Notes: generated from the letters alone by a model not told the origin. Positions 24,129-32,280 are shown, counted from the first letter of the stretch. The stretch is DNA of 42,002 bases from Lactobacillus jensenii DSM 20557 (GCF_001436455.1 NZ_AYYU01000013.1:1-42002), one strand, 5' to 3'. Numbers and translations are program-made.

Positions 24129-24980
24129 TTAAATATCCTCCTCGTCGTCATCGGCACTTGTATCTGAAGTGGTTGGTGCTATTGCTTTAGAAGCACGAGC
24201 CATTTCGAGTTGATAAGTAAGAAGTGCGAAAATTAATGAAACGATAGCAACTGAAACTAAGTTTAATTTAAGTGAAGCAGCTAAAGTAAAACCAACTAAG
24301 AATGGAATAAAGTCTACTGGAGTGTTAACAATTTGACGAAGTAAAATTGCAATCCCAACACATGGAAGCATAGCCCCAACAGTGAATAGGGTCTTCATTG
24401 GAATACCATCCATTGGTAAGGCGTTACGTAAAGCTGTAACGGCAGTTGCTCCAAGTTTAGTCATAATTAAAGTTGGAATGAATGAAAAGCAAATGTGAGA
24501 AATCCAAGGATAAGCCCAGTCAACTAAATAAAGTTTGTGGAATTTCCCTTTTTCAACGTCTTTCCATCCCATATGTTGCCATACTAAGTTCATAGTAGCT
24601 GTTCCGTAGAATAAAACAGTACCAACAGTACCAACCAACGTACCCATAGACTTAGCAAGGTTTGCGGCATCAGCGCCAGTAGCACTTAACCCTTGTGAGT
24701 GAATAGCAACCATTGCTAAAGGGATACCAATATAAGAAACAGCCCGAACATCGGCACTTACAGTACCACCTGGAGTAACTAAAGCAATGTAAACAAGTTG
24801 CATTGCAACACCACAGGCAATCCCGAGCTTAATATCTCCTAAAACAATCCCACAGACAAGTCCACCAACTAATGGACGACCTAATGTATAGTTACCAATT
24901 GAAGTACCACCCATCCCAGGCATTGATGACAAACTAGCAAAAATACCTAAGATGATGGCTTGAAGCCAACTAATAGTCAT
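24129..24980 (-). CDS. PTS mannose/fructose/sorbose-family IIC component
   Basis: A 283-residue polytopic membrane protein, the substrate-binding channel half. N-terminal sequence WLQAIILGIFASLSSMPGMG and the GRPLVGGLVCGIVLGD region (about 34-49) are typical of ManY/SorA-like IIC proteins. It ends in an unusual acidic tail (SADDDEEDI), similar to the tail of the IIA protein from the same operon. SD GAGGAGAAG precedes the ATG. The gene lies 27 bases after IIB. Confidence 0.93.
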   Translation of the reverse strand: MTISWLQAIILGIFASLSSMPGMGGTSIGNYTLGRPLVGGLVCGIVLGDIKLGIACGVAMQLVYIALVTPGGTVSADVRAVSYIGIPLAMVAIHSQGLSATGADAANLAKSMGTLVGTVGTVLFYGTATMNLVWQHMGWKDVEKGKFHKLYLVDWAYPWISHICFSFIPTLIMTKLGATAVTALRNALPMDGIPMKTLFTVGAMLPCVGIAILLRQIVNTPVDFIPFLVGFTLAASLKLNLVSVAIVSLIFALLTYQLEMARASKAIAPTTSDTSADDDEEDI

Positions 24981-25007
24981 AATTCTTCTCCTCGTATAAT
25001 CTCGTGA

Positions 25008-25511
25008 TTAAAAACCAAACTTGTTCTTATATTTGTCCCAAGTCCCAATTTCTACGTCAGGTAATAATTGGAACTTAACTGTGTAGCCAGCCTTGCTGAT
25101 AGCTTCAAAAGCTTCACCTTCTTCAGGAGTAAAGCTTTGATTATTGCCAAGTTTAATTGCGCCTGGACGATCATTACCGGGACCGACAATAATTGTTTTA
25201 ACATCGTCGGGAATAAAGCCCATATCTACTAAAATCTTTTTCATATCAAGTGGATTTTTAGTAATTAAGAAATATCTACGGCTAGAAGCAAGTACTTTTT
25301 CTTGAACATCTTTAAAGTGATCAAGTGTCCAAACAAAACCTTTCTTTCCTTGACTTTCAGCTGCTGAGATATATGCTTGCTTTAAAACGGGATTAGTACT
25401 TGCAGCGTCATTAACTGCAATAATACCATCACAAGGCATTTCTTTAGCCCAACGAGTAACTGTTTGCCCATGAATCATACGGTCATCAATTCTTACAAAT
25501 GATACTGACAT
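25008..25511 (-). CDS. PTS mannose/fructose/sorbose-family IIB component
   Basis: A 167-residue cytoplasmic phosphotransfer protein. The active-site His14 lies in the family signature RIDDRMIHGQTVTRW (residues 7-21). It receives the phosphate from IIA and passes it to the incoming sugar. Here IIA and IIB are separate genes, 12 bases apart, rather than the fused IIAB seen in the glucose/mannose ManL type, which hints at a different sugar than the housekeeping mannose PTS. Confidence 0.93.
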   Translation of the reverse strand: MSVSFVRIDDRMIHGQTVTRWAKEMPCDGIIAVNDAASTNPVLKQAYISAAESQGKKGFVWTLDHFKDVQEKVLASSRRYFLITKNPLDMKKILVDMGFIPDDVKTIIVGPGNDRPGAIKLGNNQSFTPEEGEAFEAISKAGYTVKFQLLPDVEIGTWDKYKNKFGF

Positions 25512-25523
25512 AAAAATTCCTCC

Positions 25524-25961
25524 TTAAATTTCATCATCATCATCTTCAGGTGCAGCCACCTTGAATTCTTCAAGAGCATTCCCTGCTTCGCTTAAAATGG
25601 TTGAACTTAAAGTTGCTTTGTCCATAGCATCCATTGAAACTAAAGTAGTTAGAGCCATTGTTAAGTTTGTCCCACCAAAGATTTGTGAATTTGCCAAGAA
25701 GCCACGTTCTGATAAAACACTAGTAAAAGTAGTTAAAGGACTACCACCGACGATATCAGCTAAAACAAAAAATTGGTCATCATTTGAAAAATCGTGTTCA
25801 TCAAAGAAGTGATTAACTTTTTCTTTGAAAGTATCTGCGCTAGTCCCTGGTTCGAGTCCTAAAGCAAATACGCGGTTGATTTGATCTCCAGCAAACATTG
25901 CTAGTGAAGTTTTTAATCCGTCGGCGAAACCGCCATGGCTAACAAGTACTAAGTATTTCAT
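25524..25961 (-). CDS. PTS mannose/fructose/sorbose-family IIA component
   Basis: A 145-residue cytoplasmic protein that accepts phosphate from HPr on His9 (motif LVSHGGFADGLKTSL). The FVLADIVGGSPLTTF block (about 65-79) is also diagnostic. The C-terminus is a run of acidic residues (APEDDDDEI). It is the first gene of the operon; SD AAAGGAG precedes the ATG. Transcription starts from the divergent control region shared with the HAD/two-component operon and is probably CcpA-repressed through the cre at 26004. Confidence 0.93.
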   Translation of the reverse strand: MKYLVLVSHGGFADGLKTSLAMFAGDQINRVFALGLEPGTSADTFKEKVNHFFDEHDFSNDDQFFVLADIVGGSPLTTFTSVLSERGFLANSQIFGGTNLTMALTTLVSMDAMDKATLSSTILSEAGNALEEFKVAAPEDDDDEI

Positions 25962-25991
25962 AAACTTGCTCCTTTCATAATTTACAAGTTT

Positions 25992-26024
25992 ACTATAATC
26001 TACTGTAAGCGATTACATAAGTGA
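25992..26024 (-). promoter_or_regulatory. Putative promoter of the PTS operon
   Basis: On the complement, TATAGT (25992-25997) is preceded by 17 bases and a poor -35 (TTATGT, 26019-26024). A weak -35 next to nearby repeated half sites suggests a promoter that needs an activator. The cre site occupies the spacer. Confidence 0.5.
26004..26017. promoter_or_regulatory. cre site (CcpA operator) in the PTS promoter
   Basis: TGTAAGCGATTACA matches the cre consensus TGWAANCGNTNWCA at every position. It lies between the -35 and -10 elements of the leftward promoter, so CcpA binding would block RNA polymerase. Confidence 0.9.
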
Positions 26025-26028
26025 AAAA

Positions 26029-26067
26029 TGTCATAAAAAGTAGTAAAAATCATATGACAAATGTCAT
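26029..26067. promoter_or_regulatory. ATGACA/TGTCAT repeat cluster, candidate response-regulator site
   Basis: A perfect palindrome ATGACA-AA-TGTCAT (26054-26067) and a further half site TGTCAT (26029-26034) lie between the two divergent promoters. The half site is immediately upstream of the weak -35 of the PTS promoter. The NarL/LuxR-type response regulator encoded downstream binds inverted repeats of this general size, so it is the best candidate ligand. This is inference. Confidence 0.5.
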
Positions 26068-26092
26068 TAAGTAATGCGCTTACATTTATAAT
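26064..26092 (+). promoter_or_regulatory. Putative promoter of the HAD/two-component operon with cre-like spacer
   Basis: A perfect TATAAT (26087-26092) has a weak -35 (TCATTA, 26064-26069) 17 bases upstream. The spacer holds GTAATGCGCTTAC (26071-26083), which resembles a cre half-matched with one extra base. The -35 overlaps the palindrome. Confidence 0.5.
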
Positions 26093-26157
26093 GCTTTTAG
26101 TTTGAAGAATACTCTGGTTACAATTAAATTAGGAAATATATGGAAGGAAATTGAATT

Positions 26158-26946
26158 ATGTGGATTATTTTTAGCGATATTGATGGTACCTTGATAAATG
26201 ACAAATTAGAAATTTTGCCAAGAACTAAGGAAAGTATTTTAAAAGAAGTAAAAAAAGGCAATCTTTTTGTTCCTGTATCCGCAAGAAGTCCTTTGGCGAT
26301 GCAAACTGTCATTAAGCAGCTAGGAATTAAGTGCCCACTTTCTGCTTTTAATGGTGCCTTAATTCTTAATGAAGAAGGAGTACAAATTTATAGCAAGCCT
26401 CTTCCTTTAGCCGAAGCTAGAGAAATTGTTAAAGAGTTAAATGATTTAACAAGTGTAACTTGGAATATTTATTCTGATTTAAGTTGGTTAACTCAAAAGC
26501 CTAAAACTCAAGCATTATTAGCTGAAGAAAAAATTGTAAAATTGTGTGCTAAAGCCATTGATGTATCAGAAATTGAAAATTTAAAATGCATCCATAAAGT
26601 TTTGGTAATGGGACCTAAAAATATCTTGGATGAATTACTGAAAATCTATTCTCAGCGCTACAGTAACTTATATTTAGTTAAATCTAAGGATACTTTATTA
26701 GAAATAGTTGCTTCTGGAGTAGAGAAAGCTGATTCAATTAAACGAGTGTCTGACTACTATCATGTCGAAATTAGTAATACACTAGCTTTTGGAGATAACT
26801 ATAATGATGAAAGAATGTTAAAAACTGTTGGAAAAGGTTACTTAATGGGAAATGCACCAGAAGAATTAAAGAAGCATTATCCATATATAACGGCTGATTA
26901 TAATCATGATGGAATCGCTGAGGTCTTAGAGAATCTTGAAAATTAG
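26158..26946 (+). CDS. HAD-superfamily Cof-type sugar-phosphate phosphatase
   Basis: A 262-residue cytoplasmic hydrolase. Motif I is FSDIDGTLI with the nucleophile Asp8 (residues 5-13), motif II is the VSARS region (about 40-44), and motif IV is FGDNYNDERML (about 217-227). The large cap domain between is typical of the Cof/IIB subfamily, which dephosphorylates sugar phosphates and similar small substrates. It heads a five-gene operon with binding proteins and a two-component system, opposite the PTS, which suggests it acts on the PTS product or prevents sugar-phosphate stress. That role is inferred. Confidence 0.88.
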   Translation: MWIIFSDIDGTLINDKLEILPRTKESILKEVKKGNLFVPVSARSPLAMQTVIKQLGIKCPLSAFNGALILNEEGVQIYSKPLPLAEAREIVKELNDLTSVTWNIYSDLSWLTQKPKTQALLAEEKIVKLCAKAIDVSEIENLKCIHKVLVMGPKNILDELLKIYSQRYSNLYLVKSKDTLLEIVASGVEKADSIKRVSDYYHVEISNTLAFGDNYNDERMLKTVGKGYLMGNAPEELKKHYPYITADYNHDGIAEVLENLEN

Positions 26947-27898
26947 TAAGAAAACAAAACTATTTTTATTAAGTAAATTAGCGCTAGCTTTGTTAATTGT
27001 CTTTTGTTTTTATTTTGCAGTTCTTACTCAAAGCCAAAAAAGACAAAAGATAATTGGCGTAAGTTATATGACAATGAATAATAGCTTTTATCAAGTTTTA
27101 AATGAAGAAGTTGAAAAACGAGTTGATGCTCGAGCCGATAAGTTGATAATTCGTGATCCAGCATTAGATGCTCAAAAACAAGTTAATCAGATAAATGACT
27201 TTATTAAAAAAGGTGCTTCAGCAATTATTATCAATCCTGTTGATGGAAATAATAATAAGTTAATAGCAATTTTGAATAAGGCACATAAAAAAGGAATAAA
27301 AATTGTAGTAGTAGATAGCCAAATGGCAGATAAGGCTCATGTTGATGCAACACTACTTTCTGATAATTATCAAGCTGGTGTTTTGTGTGCGAAAGCCTTG
27401 ATGAAGAAGAAAAAGAGAGCCAATATTTTACTGCTGGAACACTATAGTGCCATGAGTGCCAATGATCGTATTAGGGGATTTACAGATACTTTATTTAATA
27501 AAAACTATCATGTGGTAGGTAAATTAAACACTTTAGGACAATCAGAATATGCTTATCCAGCTGTTTTAAAGCGGTTAAAAACGCAAGCTGACTTCGATAC
27601 AATTATGTCTTTAAATGATCAAGCTGCTGTGGGGGCAATTGCAGCATTAGATAGTCAAAAAGTAAAGCAAGTAGGAGTTTATAGCGTTGATGGTTCTGCC
27701 AACATGAAACAATTACTTTTGAATAATCAAAATGCAATAGCAACAGCTGCTCAGTCACCTAAAGAGATGGGGAAGCTAGCTTATAAGTTAACTTATGACT
27801 TATTAGCAGGCAAAAGTGTTAAGTCCAAAATTAAGTTACCAGTGCATCTGATTACCAAGGATAACATCAAAAATTATAACGTTACAGGGTGGCAATAA
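26936..27898 (+). CDS. Membrane-anchored ribose-type (Peripla_BP_4) sugar-binding protein
   Basis: A 320-residue protein with the RbsB-like fold: IGVSYMTMNNSFYQVLNEEV (about 40-59), AIIINPVDGNNNKLIAIL (about 97-114), and VGVYSVDGSANMKQLL in the second lobe. The N-terminus is a long uncleaved-looking membrane helix (about 8-29) with no lipobox Cys in place, so it is anchored by a signal anchor. The start is TTG 26936, overlapping the HAD gene by 11 bases; no later ATG would keep the membrane helix. No permease or ATPase genes are nearby, so a role as ligand sensor for the histidine kinase encoded next is more likely than transport. Confidence 0.85.
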   Translation: MKISKKTKLFLLSKLALALLIVFCFYFAVLTQSQKRQKIIGVSYMTMNNSFYQVLNEEVEKRVDARADKLIIRDPALDAQKQVNQINDFIKKGASAIIINPVDGNNNKLIAILNKAHKKGIKIVVVDSQMADKAHVDATLLSDNYQAGVLCAKALMKKKKRANILLLEHYSAMSANDRIRGFTDTLFNKNYHVVGKLNTLGQSEYAYPAVLKRLKTQADFDTIMSLNDQAAVGAIAALDSQKVKQVGVYSVDGSANMKQLLLNNQNAIATAAQSPKEMGKLAYKLTYDLLAGKSVKSKIKLPVHLITKDNIKNYNVTGWQ

Positions 27899-29214
27899 TG
27901 AAGGGTAGTTTTAAGAAACTTATTGCTTTTAGACGGGTACTAGTTTGGCTGAATTTAATAGCAGTATTGTTTAATAGTTCAGTCTTTTATTTAGCTAGTG
28001 TTTATATTGTACAAAGCAATATGTCATTTGAATTCTTAAATAAGATTAACTTTTTACCAGGTGCCCCTTTGACTATTTTTTGGTCAAGTACTTTGAGTTA
28101 TCTTTTGTTAGCAATAGTAATGACTTATCGTCATTATTTTAAAAAAGATGAAGAACATAATAGTCGTTTACTGTTAATTGAATTCTTTTTGACTATTTTG
28201 GTTTTTTGGAATTTAAGATTCACTTATAACGGTGTGATATTACTTTATTTTGTGGATTTATTTATTTCTTTGCGAAATAAAGAACCAAGCAGACAGCTTA
28301 ATTTATGGTTAGGGATGGCTGTATTTATTTTGGTTATTTTTTCTTTGACAGATACAGTTTTAATTGAAAATATTTCTAATATACCTCAATTAGATACTTA
28401 TATTGAGTTTTTACCACTAGCTACAAAGACGACAGTAATTTTGATAAGTAATGTCTTAAATGTTGTTAATCTGATTATCTTTATGGGAATCTTGGTACTG
28501 TACGCAATTTATCTTCATAATCGTGAATACGAGATAAAAGAGAAATTAGCTAAAGCAGCACAAACAAATTTAGAATTGAAAAATTATGCAGCTTTATCTA
28601 GTCATATCGCTGAAGATCGCGAAAGAAAAAGAATTGCACGTGATTTGCATGATTCAGTTGGTCATGCCTTAACTGGTGTTATTGCAGGTGTGGATGCAGC
28701 TAAAGTTTTAATCGATTTAAACCCTGAGAAGGCCAAAGAGCAACTAACTAAGGTTTCTCAAGTAGTAAAGCAGGGACTTGAAGGGATTCGAGCAGCATTA
28801 AATAAGTTGAGGCCAGGAGCATTAGAAAATTATACTTTGCAAGCAGCACTAAAGAAGATGTTAAGTGAGTATTCAGAATTATCACAAATGAAGTTTGATT
28901 TTCAATATGAATGGGGGAGTGCAGAATTTGAAAAAACAACGGAAGATGTGATTTTCAGAATTGTGGAAGAAAGTGTAACTAATGCGTTAAGACATGGTCA
29001 TGCTAGTCAAGTAAGTATTCATTTTTTAGTAAATAAAAATTATCAGATCTTAATAAAAGACAATGGCTCAGGTTGCAGTAAAATAAAGCCAGGATTTGGT
29101 TTAACACAAATGAAAGAACGTGTGGCAATTATTGGCGGACACATTGAATTTAAGAGTGGGGATGGATTCGAGATAAAAGTAGAAATTCCCAAGGAAGGAG
29201 CAAACCATGATTAA
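27898..29214 (+). CDS. Sensor histidine kinase, NarL/DegS class (HisKA_3)
   Basis: A 438-residue membrane kinase with about six hydrophobic segments in the first 205 residues and only short extracellular loops, so it has no large sensing domain of its own. A linker helix precedes the HisKA_3 dimerisation motif ERKRIARDLHDSVGHALTGV with phospho-acceptor His251. The ATP-binding domain shows the N-box (EESVTNALRHGHA) and G-boxes (IKDNGSGC; GFGLTQMKERV). The start is ATG 27898, six bases after AGGGTGG and overlapping the previous stop (TAATG); GTG 27889 lies in that SD. It probably senses sugar through the neighbouring binding proteins. Confidence 0.92.
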   Translation: MKGSFKKLIAFRRVLVWLNLIAVLFNSSVFYLASVYIVQSNMSFEFLNKINFLPGAPLTIFWSSTLSYLLLAIVMTYRHYFKKDEEHNSRLLLIEFFLTILVFWNLRFTYNGVILLYFVDLFISLRNKEPSRQLNLWLGMAVFILVIFSLTDTVLIENISNIPQLDTYIEFLPLATKTTVILISNVLNVVNLIIFMGILVLYAIYLHNREYEIKEKLAKAAQTNLELKNYAALSSHIAEDRERKRIARDLHDSVGHALTGVIAGVDAAKVLIDLNPEKAKEQLTKVSQVVKQGLEGIRAALNKLRPGALENYTLQAALKKMLSEYSELSQMKFDFQYEWGSAEFEKTTEDVIFRIVEESVTNALRHGHASQVSIHFLVNKNYQILIKDNGSGCSKIKPGFGLTQMKERVAIIGGHIEFKSGDGFEIKVEIPKEGANHD

Positions 29215-29878
29215 AGTTTTAATTGCAGATGATCAAGAGTTAATCAGAAGTTCTATTCAAATTATCTTAGAAGCTAATCCTAAATTTAAGGTAACTGCAA
29301 CAGTAGCAGATGGCGAAGAAGTTTTGGACGCAATAAAAAAAGAACGTCCAGATGTTATCTTGATGGATGTGAGAATGCCAAAAATGGACGGAACTGTATG
29401 CACTAAATATGTAAAAAGTAAGTATCCAGAAATTAAAGTAATAATTTTGACTACTTTTGATGATGATGATTTTATTTTTAGTGCTTTAAAATATGGCGCT
29501 TCAGGTTACTTATTAAAGGGAGTTTCCAATGATCAACTTTATCAAGCAATTGAAACAGTTTATCAGGGAGGTGCAATGATTAATCCTAATATTGCTGAAA
29601 AAGTATTCAAATTATTTTCTAAGATGGCCCAATCTAATTATGCAATTCAAGTTGATCAAACAGAAAGTAAGCATTTTTCTAAAAATGAATGGCGTGTAAT
29701 TCAACAAGTGGGATTAGGATTATCAAATAAAGAAATTTCTGCAAAATTATATTTATCAGAAGGGACAGTTCGTAACTATATTTCCTCAATTTTAAGTCAA
29801 TTAGATTTGCGTGGTCGTACACAATTAGCAATTTGGGCCGTTCAAACAGGTGTAACTTCTCGAGATTTTGGAGAATAA
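29207..29878 (+). CDS. Response regulator, NarL/LuxR family
   Basis: A 223-residue transcription factor. The receiver domain has the acidic pocket ADDQE (7-11), the phospho-acceptor Asp54 in ILMDVRMPKMDG, and the conserved Thr in ILTTFDDDD. The C-terminal LuxR-type helix-turn-helix is GLGLSNKEISAKLYLSEGTV, then RNYISSIL (about 170-197). It overlaps the kinase gene by eight bases. It likely controls the PTS operon and its own operon through the ATGACA/TGTCAT repeats in the shared control region; the site assignment is inference. Confidence 0.93.
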   Translation: MIKVLIADDQELIRSSIQIILEANPKFKVTATVADGEEVLDAIKKERPDVILMDVRMPKMDGTVCTKYVKSKYPEIKVIILTTFDDDDFIFSALKYGASGYLLKGVSNDQLYQAIETVYQGGAMINPNIAEKVFKLFSKMAQSNYAIQVDQTESKHFSKNEWRVIQQVGLGLSNKEISAKLYLSEGTVRNYISSILSQLDLRGRTQLAIWAVQTGVTSRDFGE

Positions 29879-29879
29879 A

Positions 29880-31151
29880 ATGGAAAAAAATAAAGCCAAG
29901 TTAATGATAGTTACTATTTTTTTATTGTTGTTAATGGGAAGTGTAACTTATTTTGCTAAAATTTCGAGTGAACCCAAGACATTAACAATCGGTGTATATA
30001 CTGGTAGTTATTGGGATGTACCACAAGGGGATTCATACCACATGATTGATTATGTGGTTAAAAAGTTCAAAAAAAGATATCCAAACGTTCGAGTAATCTA
30101 TGAATCAGGAATAACTAAGACCAACTATCGCTCATGGCTAGCTAATAGCTTAGTTAAAGGTACAGAACCAGATGTTTTTATTGTACCAGCAAATACTTTT
30201 AATATTTTAGCAAGTGATGGGGCCTTGCTAGATTTAAATGGCTATATTAGACATGATAAATTTAAGACGAGTGATTTTTATCAAGCTGCATTAGAAAGTG
30301 GACAATATCACAATCAGCAACTAGCGCTTCCTTTTGAAGTAAATCCAAGTTTAATGGTTGTAAATACTAGTTTACTGGCTAAAGCTAAACTGAAAATTCC
30401 TAATTTTGACTGGCAACCAACACAGCTTGAGCTATTGAATAAAAAACTTCGTCAAAAAGATTATTATGGTGTTACAGAAAATTTTAATTGGCAAGCAGCT
30501 GTAAATAGCTATCAAGGACAATTATTTACTAGTGATGGTACTAAATCGCAATTAACTTCGAATAAAGTAATGCAAGGGCTTAATTTGATAACTGAGCTTG
30601 AGCAATTAAATAATAATATAAACGTAACTAGTGCAATGTTTGACCAGGGAAAGGTTGCCTTTTCACCGATGACTTTGGCGCAATATCGAACATATACATC
30701 TTATCCTTATCATGTAACTAGAAATTCTAACTTTAATTGGGATGTAATAAAAATGCCAAGTATGAGTAAAAAAAGGGGAACTAAGCTAGCTAATGTTTCA
30801 TTTGGAATTTCTTCTCATAGTCGCAACGCTACACTCGCTTGGCAGTTTATGAAATTACTAGTATCTAAAGATGTTCAAACTGAATTAATTAAATATTCGC
30901 AAGGGGTTAGTCCCTTAAAAAAGATTGCTCAAAGTACGGCAATGAAGAAAATGCTAGTAAGCGAGGGGAGCAACTTAACAACTCAAAAGTTGAATGCAAT
31001 TTTAAATTCTGGTAATGTTGAGCCAAAATTTAAAAAATATTATAGTGTGATGGACGATGCAGACTATCAAGTAGAAAATGGCTTGCAAAGTGGAAAGTTA
31101 GAAACAGAAGTTTTTGAAATGCAAAATCATTTAAATGAAGAATTAAAGTAA
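29880..31151 (+). CDS. Membrane-anchored extracellular solute-binding protein, family 1 (MalE-like)
   Basis: A 423-residue binding protein. A hydrophobic N-terminal helix (about 8-27) lacks a lipobox Cys and so acts as signal anchor. The binding fold follows: LTIGVYTGSYWDVPQGDSYH (about 35-54), TEPDVFIVPANTF (about 97-109), and LALPFEVNPSLMVVNTSLLA. The frame also opens at TTG 29868, but GGAG (29870-29873) precedes ATG 29880 by six bases. It starts one base after the response-regulator stop. It is the second binding protein in an operon without ABC permeases, and may be a co-sensor with the ribose-type protein. Confidence 0.86.
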   Translation: MEKNKAKLMIVTIFLLLLMGSVTYFAKISSEPKTLTIGVYTGSYWDVPQGDSYHMIDYVVKKFKKRYPNVRVIYESGITKTNYRSWLANSLVKGTEPDVFIVPANTFNILASDGALLDLNGYIRHDKFKTSDFYQAALESGQYHNQQLALPFEVNPSLMVVNTSLLAKAKLKIPNFDWQPTQLELLNKKLRQKDYYGVTENFNWQAAVNSYQGQLFTSDGTKSQLTSNKVMQGLNLITELEQLNNNINVTSAMFDQGKVAFSPMTLAQYRTYTSYPYHVTRNSNFNWDVIKMPSMSKKRGTKLANVSFGISSHSRNATLAWQFMKLLVSKDVQTELIKYSQGVSPLKKIAQSTAMKKMLVSEGSNLTTQKLNAILNSGNVEPKFKKYYSVMDDADYQVENGLQSGKLETEVFEMQNHLNEELK

Positions 31152-31157
31152 AGAAAT

Positions 31158-31183
31158 AAGGCTAGGTAAATCCTAGCCTTTTG
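31158..31183 (+). terminator. Rho-independent terminator of the two-component operon
   Basis: A 9-bp stem (31158-31166 with 31172-31180) with a TAAAT loop and a short T run, six bases after the last stop codon. Confidence 0.8.
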
Positions 31184-31198
31184 TAATATTATTTTTGT

Positions 31199-32209
31199 TT
31201 AATTAAAATGAAGTACACTGCTATCAAATGACTTAGTGTCAGTGATGCCAGTATAAAGCATCATTTGTGATAATTGCTCGTTAAGCAGCTTGATTTTTTC
31301 TTCAGTGGCTTTTTGGCCAGCTTGCAATAATTCAGATAAAATTGCGCGCCCTACTAAGACACCATCAGCACCCATAGCCATAGCCTTGTAGACATCATAA
31401 CCAGTCATTAATGAACCATCAACAAAAATGGTCATATTGCTATCGGCAAGAGCGTCTTTAATTGCGGGTAACATTTTTAGTGGTGGAACACCAAAAGGTA
31501 AGCGACCATGGTGGTGAGAAACAACGATTGCACTAGCACCAGCATCTCTAGCTTTGAGCGCATCTTGAACAGATAAAACGCCTTTAGCAACAAACGGAAG
31601 GTTTGTTGTATGAGCATATCTTCTTAAATCTGAAAAAGTAACCGGACCTAAGTTAATGCCGTCAACAACATCATACTTGCCATCTTCACCGGGAACGTGA
31701 TCAATATCCATACCAACAGCAACGGCTCCTAAATCTTGAGCAAAGCGCAATTCATTGATAATGTCTTCGTGTTCGGCAAAAGGTTTAACAATTCTAACGG
31801 TATCGCCGCTATTTTTGACAATTTCGGCGTAGTCTTGATTACTTTCCATGCCAATCCAGTTTAAGACATTTTGACTTTTAGCAGCTTGAACTTTCTCTTG
31901 CATTGGCTTGCGGCTCTTGTCAGGTAAAACCTTATTTAAGTGAGATACCGCTGCTAGATTGATTGGTGAAGCGTATTTTTTGCCAAAAAATTCAGTTGTT
32001 AGATCAGGCTTTACAGCATCAATGATGCGCATTTCAACTAAAATATTGTCTAAATAATTACGATTGTGGACATTGGCATCATCAGCGCGGCCACTAGTAA
32101 CGGGAATCATACCTTTAGGACCAGGCCAAACTTGTGGGGCTTCTTGCTCTAATTTTTCGGTAAAAGATGAACCAGAACTAGCATCTACTTTATTTTGCTT
32201 GTGAGTCAT
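31199..32209 (-). CDS. FMN-dependent alpha-hydroxy-acid oxidizing protein (lactate oxidase-like)
   Basis: A 336-residue TIM-barrel flavoenzyme. The catalytic His/Arg pair is in VVSHHHGRLPFG, aligned to the usual SNHGGRQ. The FMN phosphate region FVDGSLMTGYDVYKAMAMGADGVLVGRAIL is clear, as is PFVAKGVLSVQDALKARDAGA. These enzymes oxidise 2-hydroxy acids such as lactate, passing electrons to oxygen or a quinone. The open frame begins further upstream, but AAAGGA precedes ATG 32207-32209 by seven bases. The Asn-to-His and Gly-to-His changes in the motif leave the substrate uncertain. It has its own promoter. Confidence 0.83.
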   Translation of the reverse strand: MTHKQNKVDASSGSSFTEKLEQEAPQVWPGPKGMIPVTSGRADDANVHNRNYLDNILVEMRIIDAVKPDLTTEFFGKKYASPINLAAVSHLNKVLPDKSRKPMQEKVQAAKSQNVLNWIGMESNQDYAEIVKNSGDTVRIVKPFAEHEDIINELRFAQDLGAVAVGMDIDHVPGEDGKYDVVDGINLGPVTFSDLRRYAHTTNLPFVAKGVLSVQDALKARDAGASAIVVSHHHGRLPFGVPPLKMLPAIKDALADSNMTIFVDGSLMTGYDVYKAMAMGADGVLVGRAILSELLQAGQKATEEKIKLLNEQLSQMMLYTGITDTKSFDSSVLHFN

Positions 32210-32241
32210 AGTGTATCCTTTCTGTTTCAATAGTTATTTTC

Positions 32242-32271
32242 ATTATAAATAATTAAAAAGCAAGAATACAA
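32242..32271 (-). promoter_or_regulatory. Promoter of the hydroxy-acid oxidase gene
   Basis: On the complement, TTGTAT (32266-32271), 18 bases and TATAAT (32242-32247), about 33 bases upstream of the start codon. Confidence 0.6.
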
Positions 32272-32280
32272 ATAACTAGT

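Noticed and set aside
25962-26100. Sigma-54 (-12/-24) control of the mannose-family PTS, as in Listeria and Enterococcus
   Set aside because: No TGGCAC-N5-TTGC-like element occurs in the leader, no ManR-type activator is in the window, and sigma-70-type -10 boxes are present.
28748-28939. 63-codon complement frame inside the histidine kinase gene
   Set aside because: No SD and fully within the conserved kinase coding region.
31199-32209. Type 2 isopentenyl-diphosphate isomerase (fni) as identity for this FMN TIM-barrel protein
   Set aside because: The SHHHGR motif and the DGSLMTGYDVYKAMAMGADGV region match the 2-hydroxy-acid oxidase family; the Fni signature is not seen.
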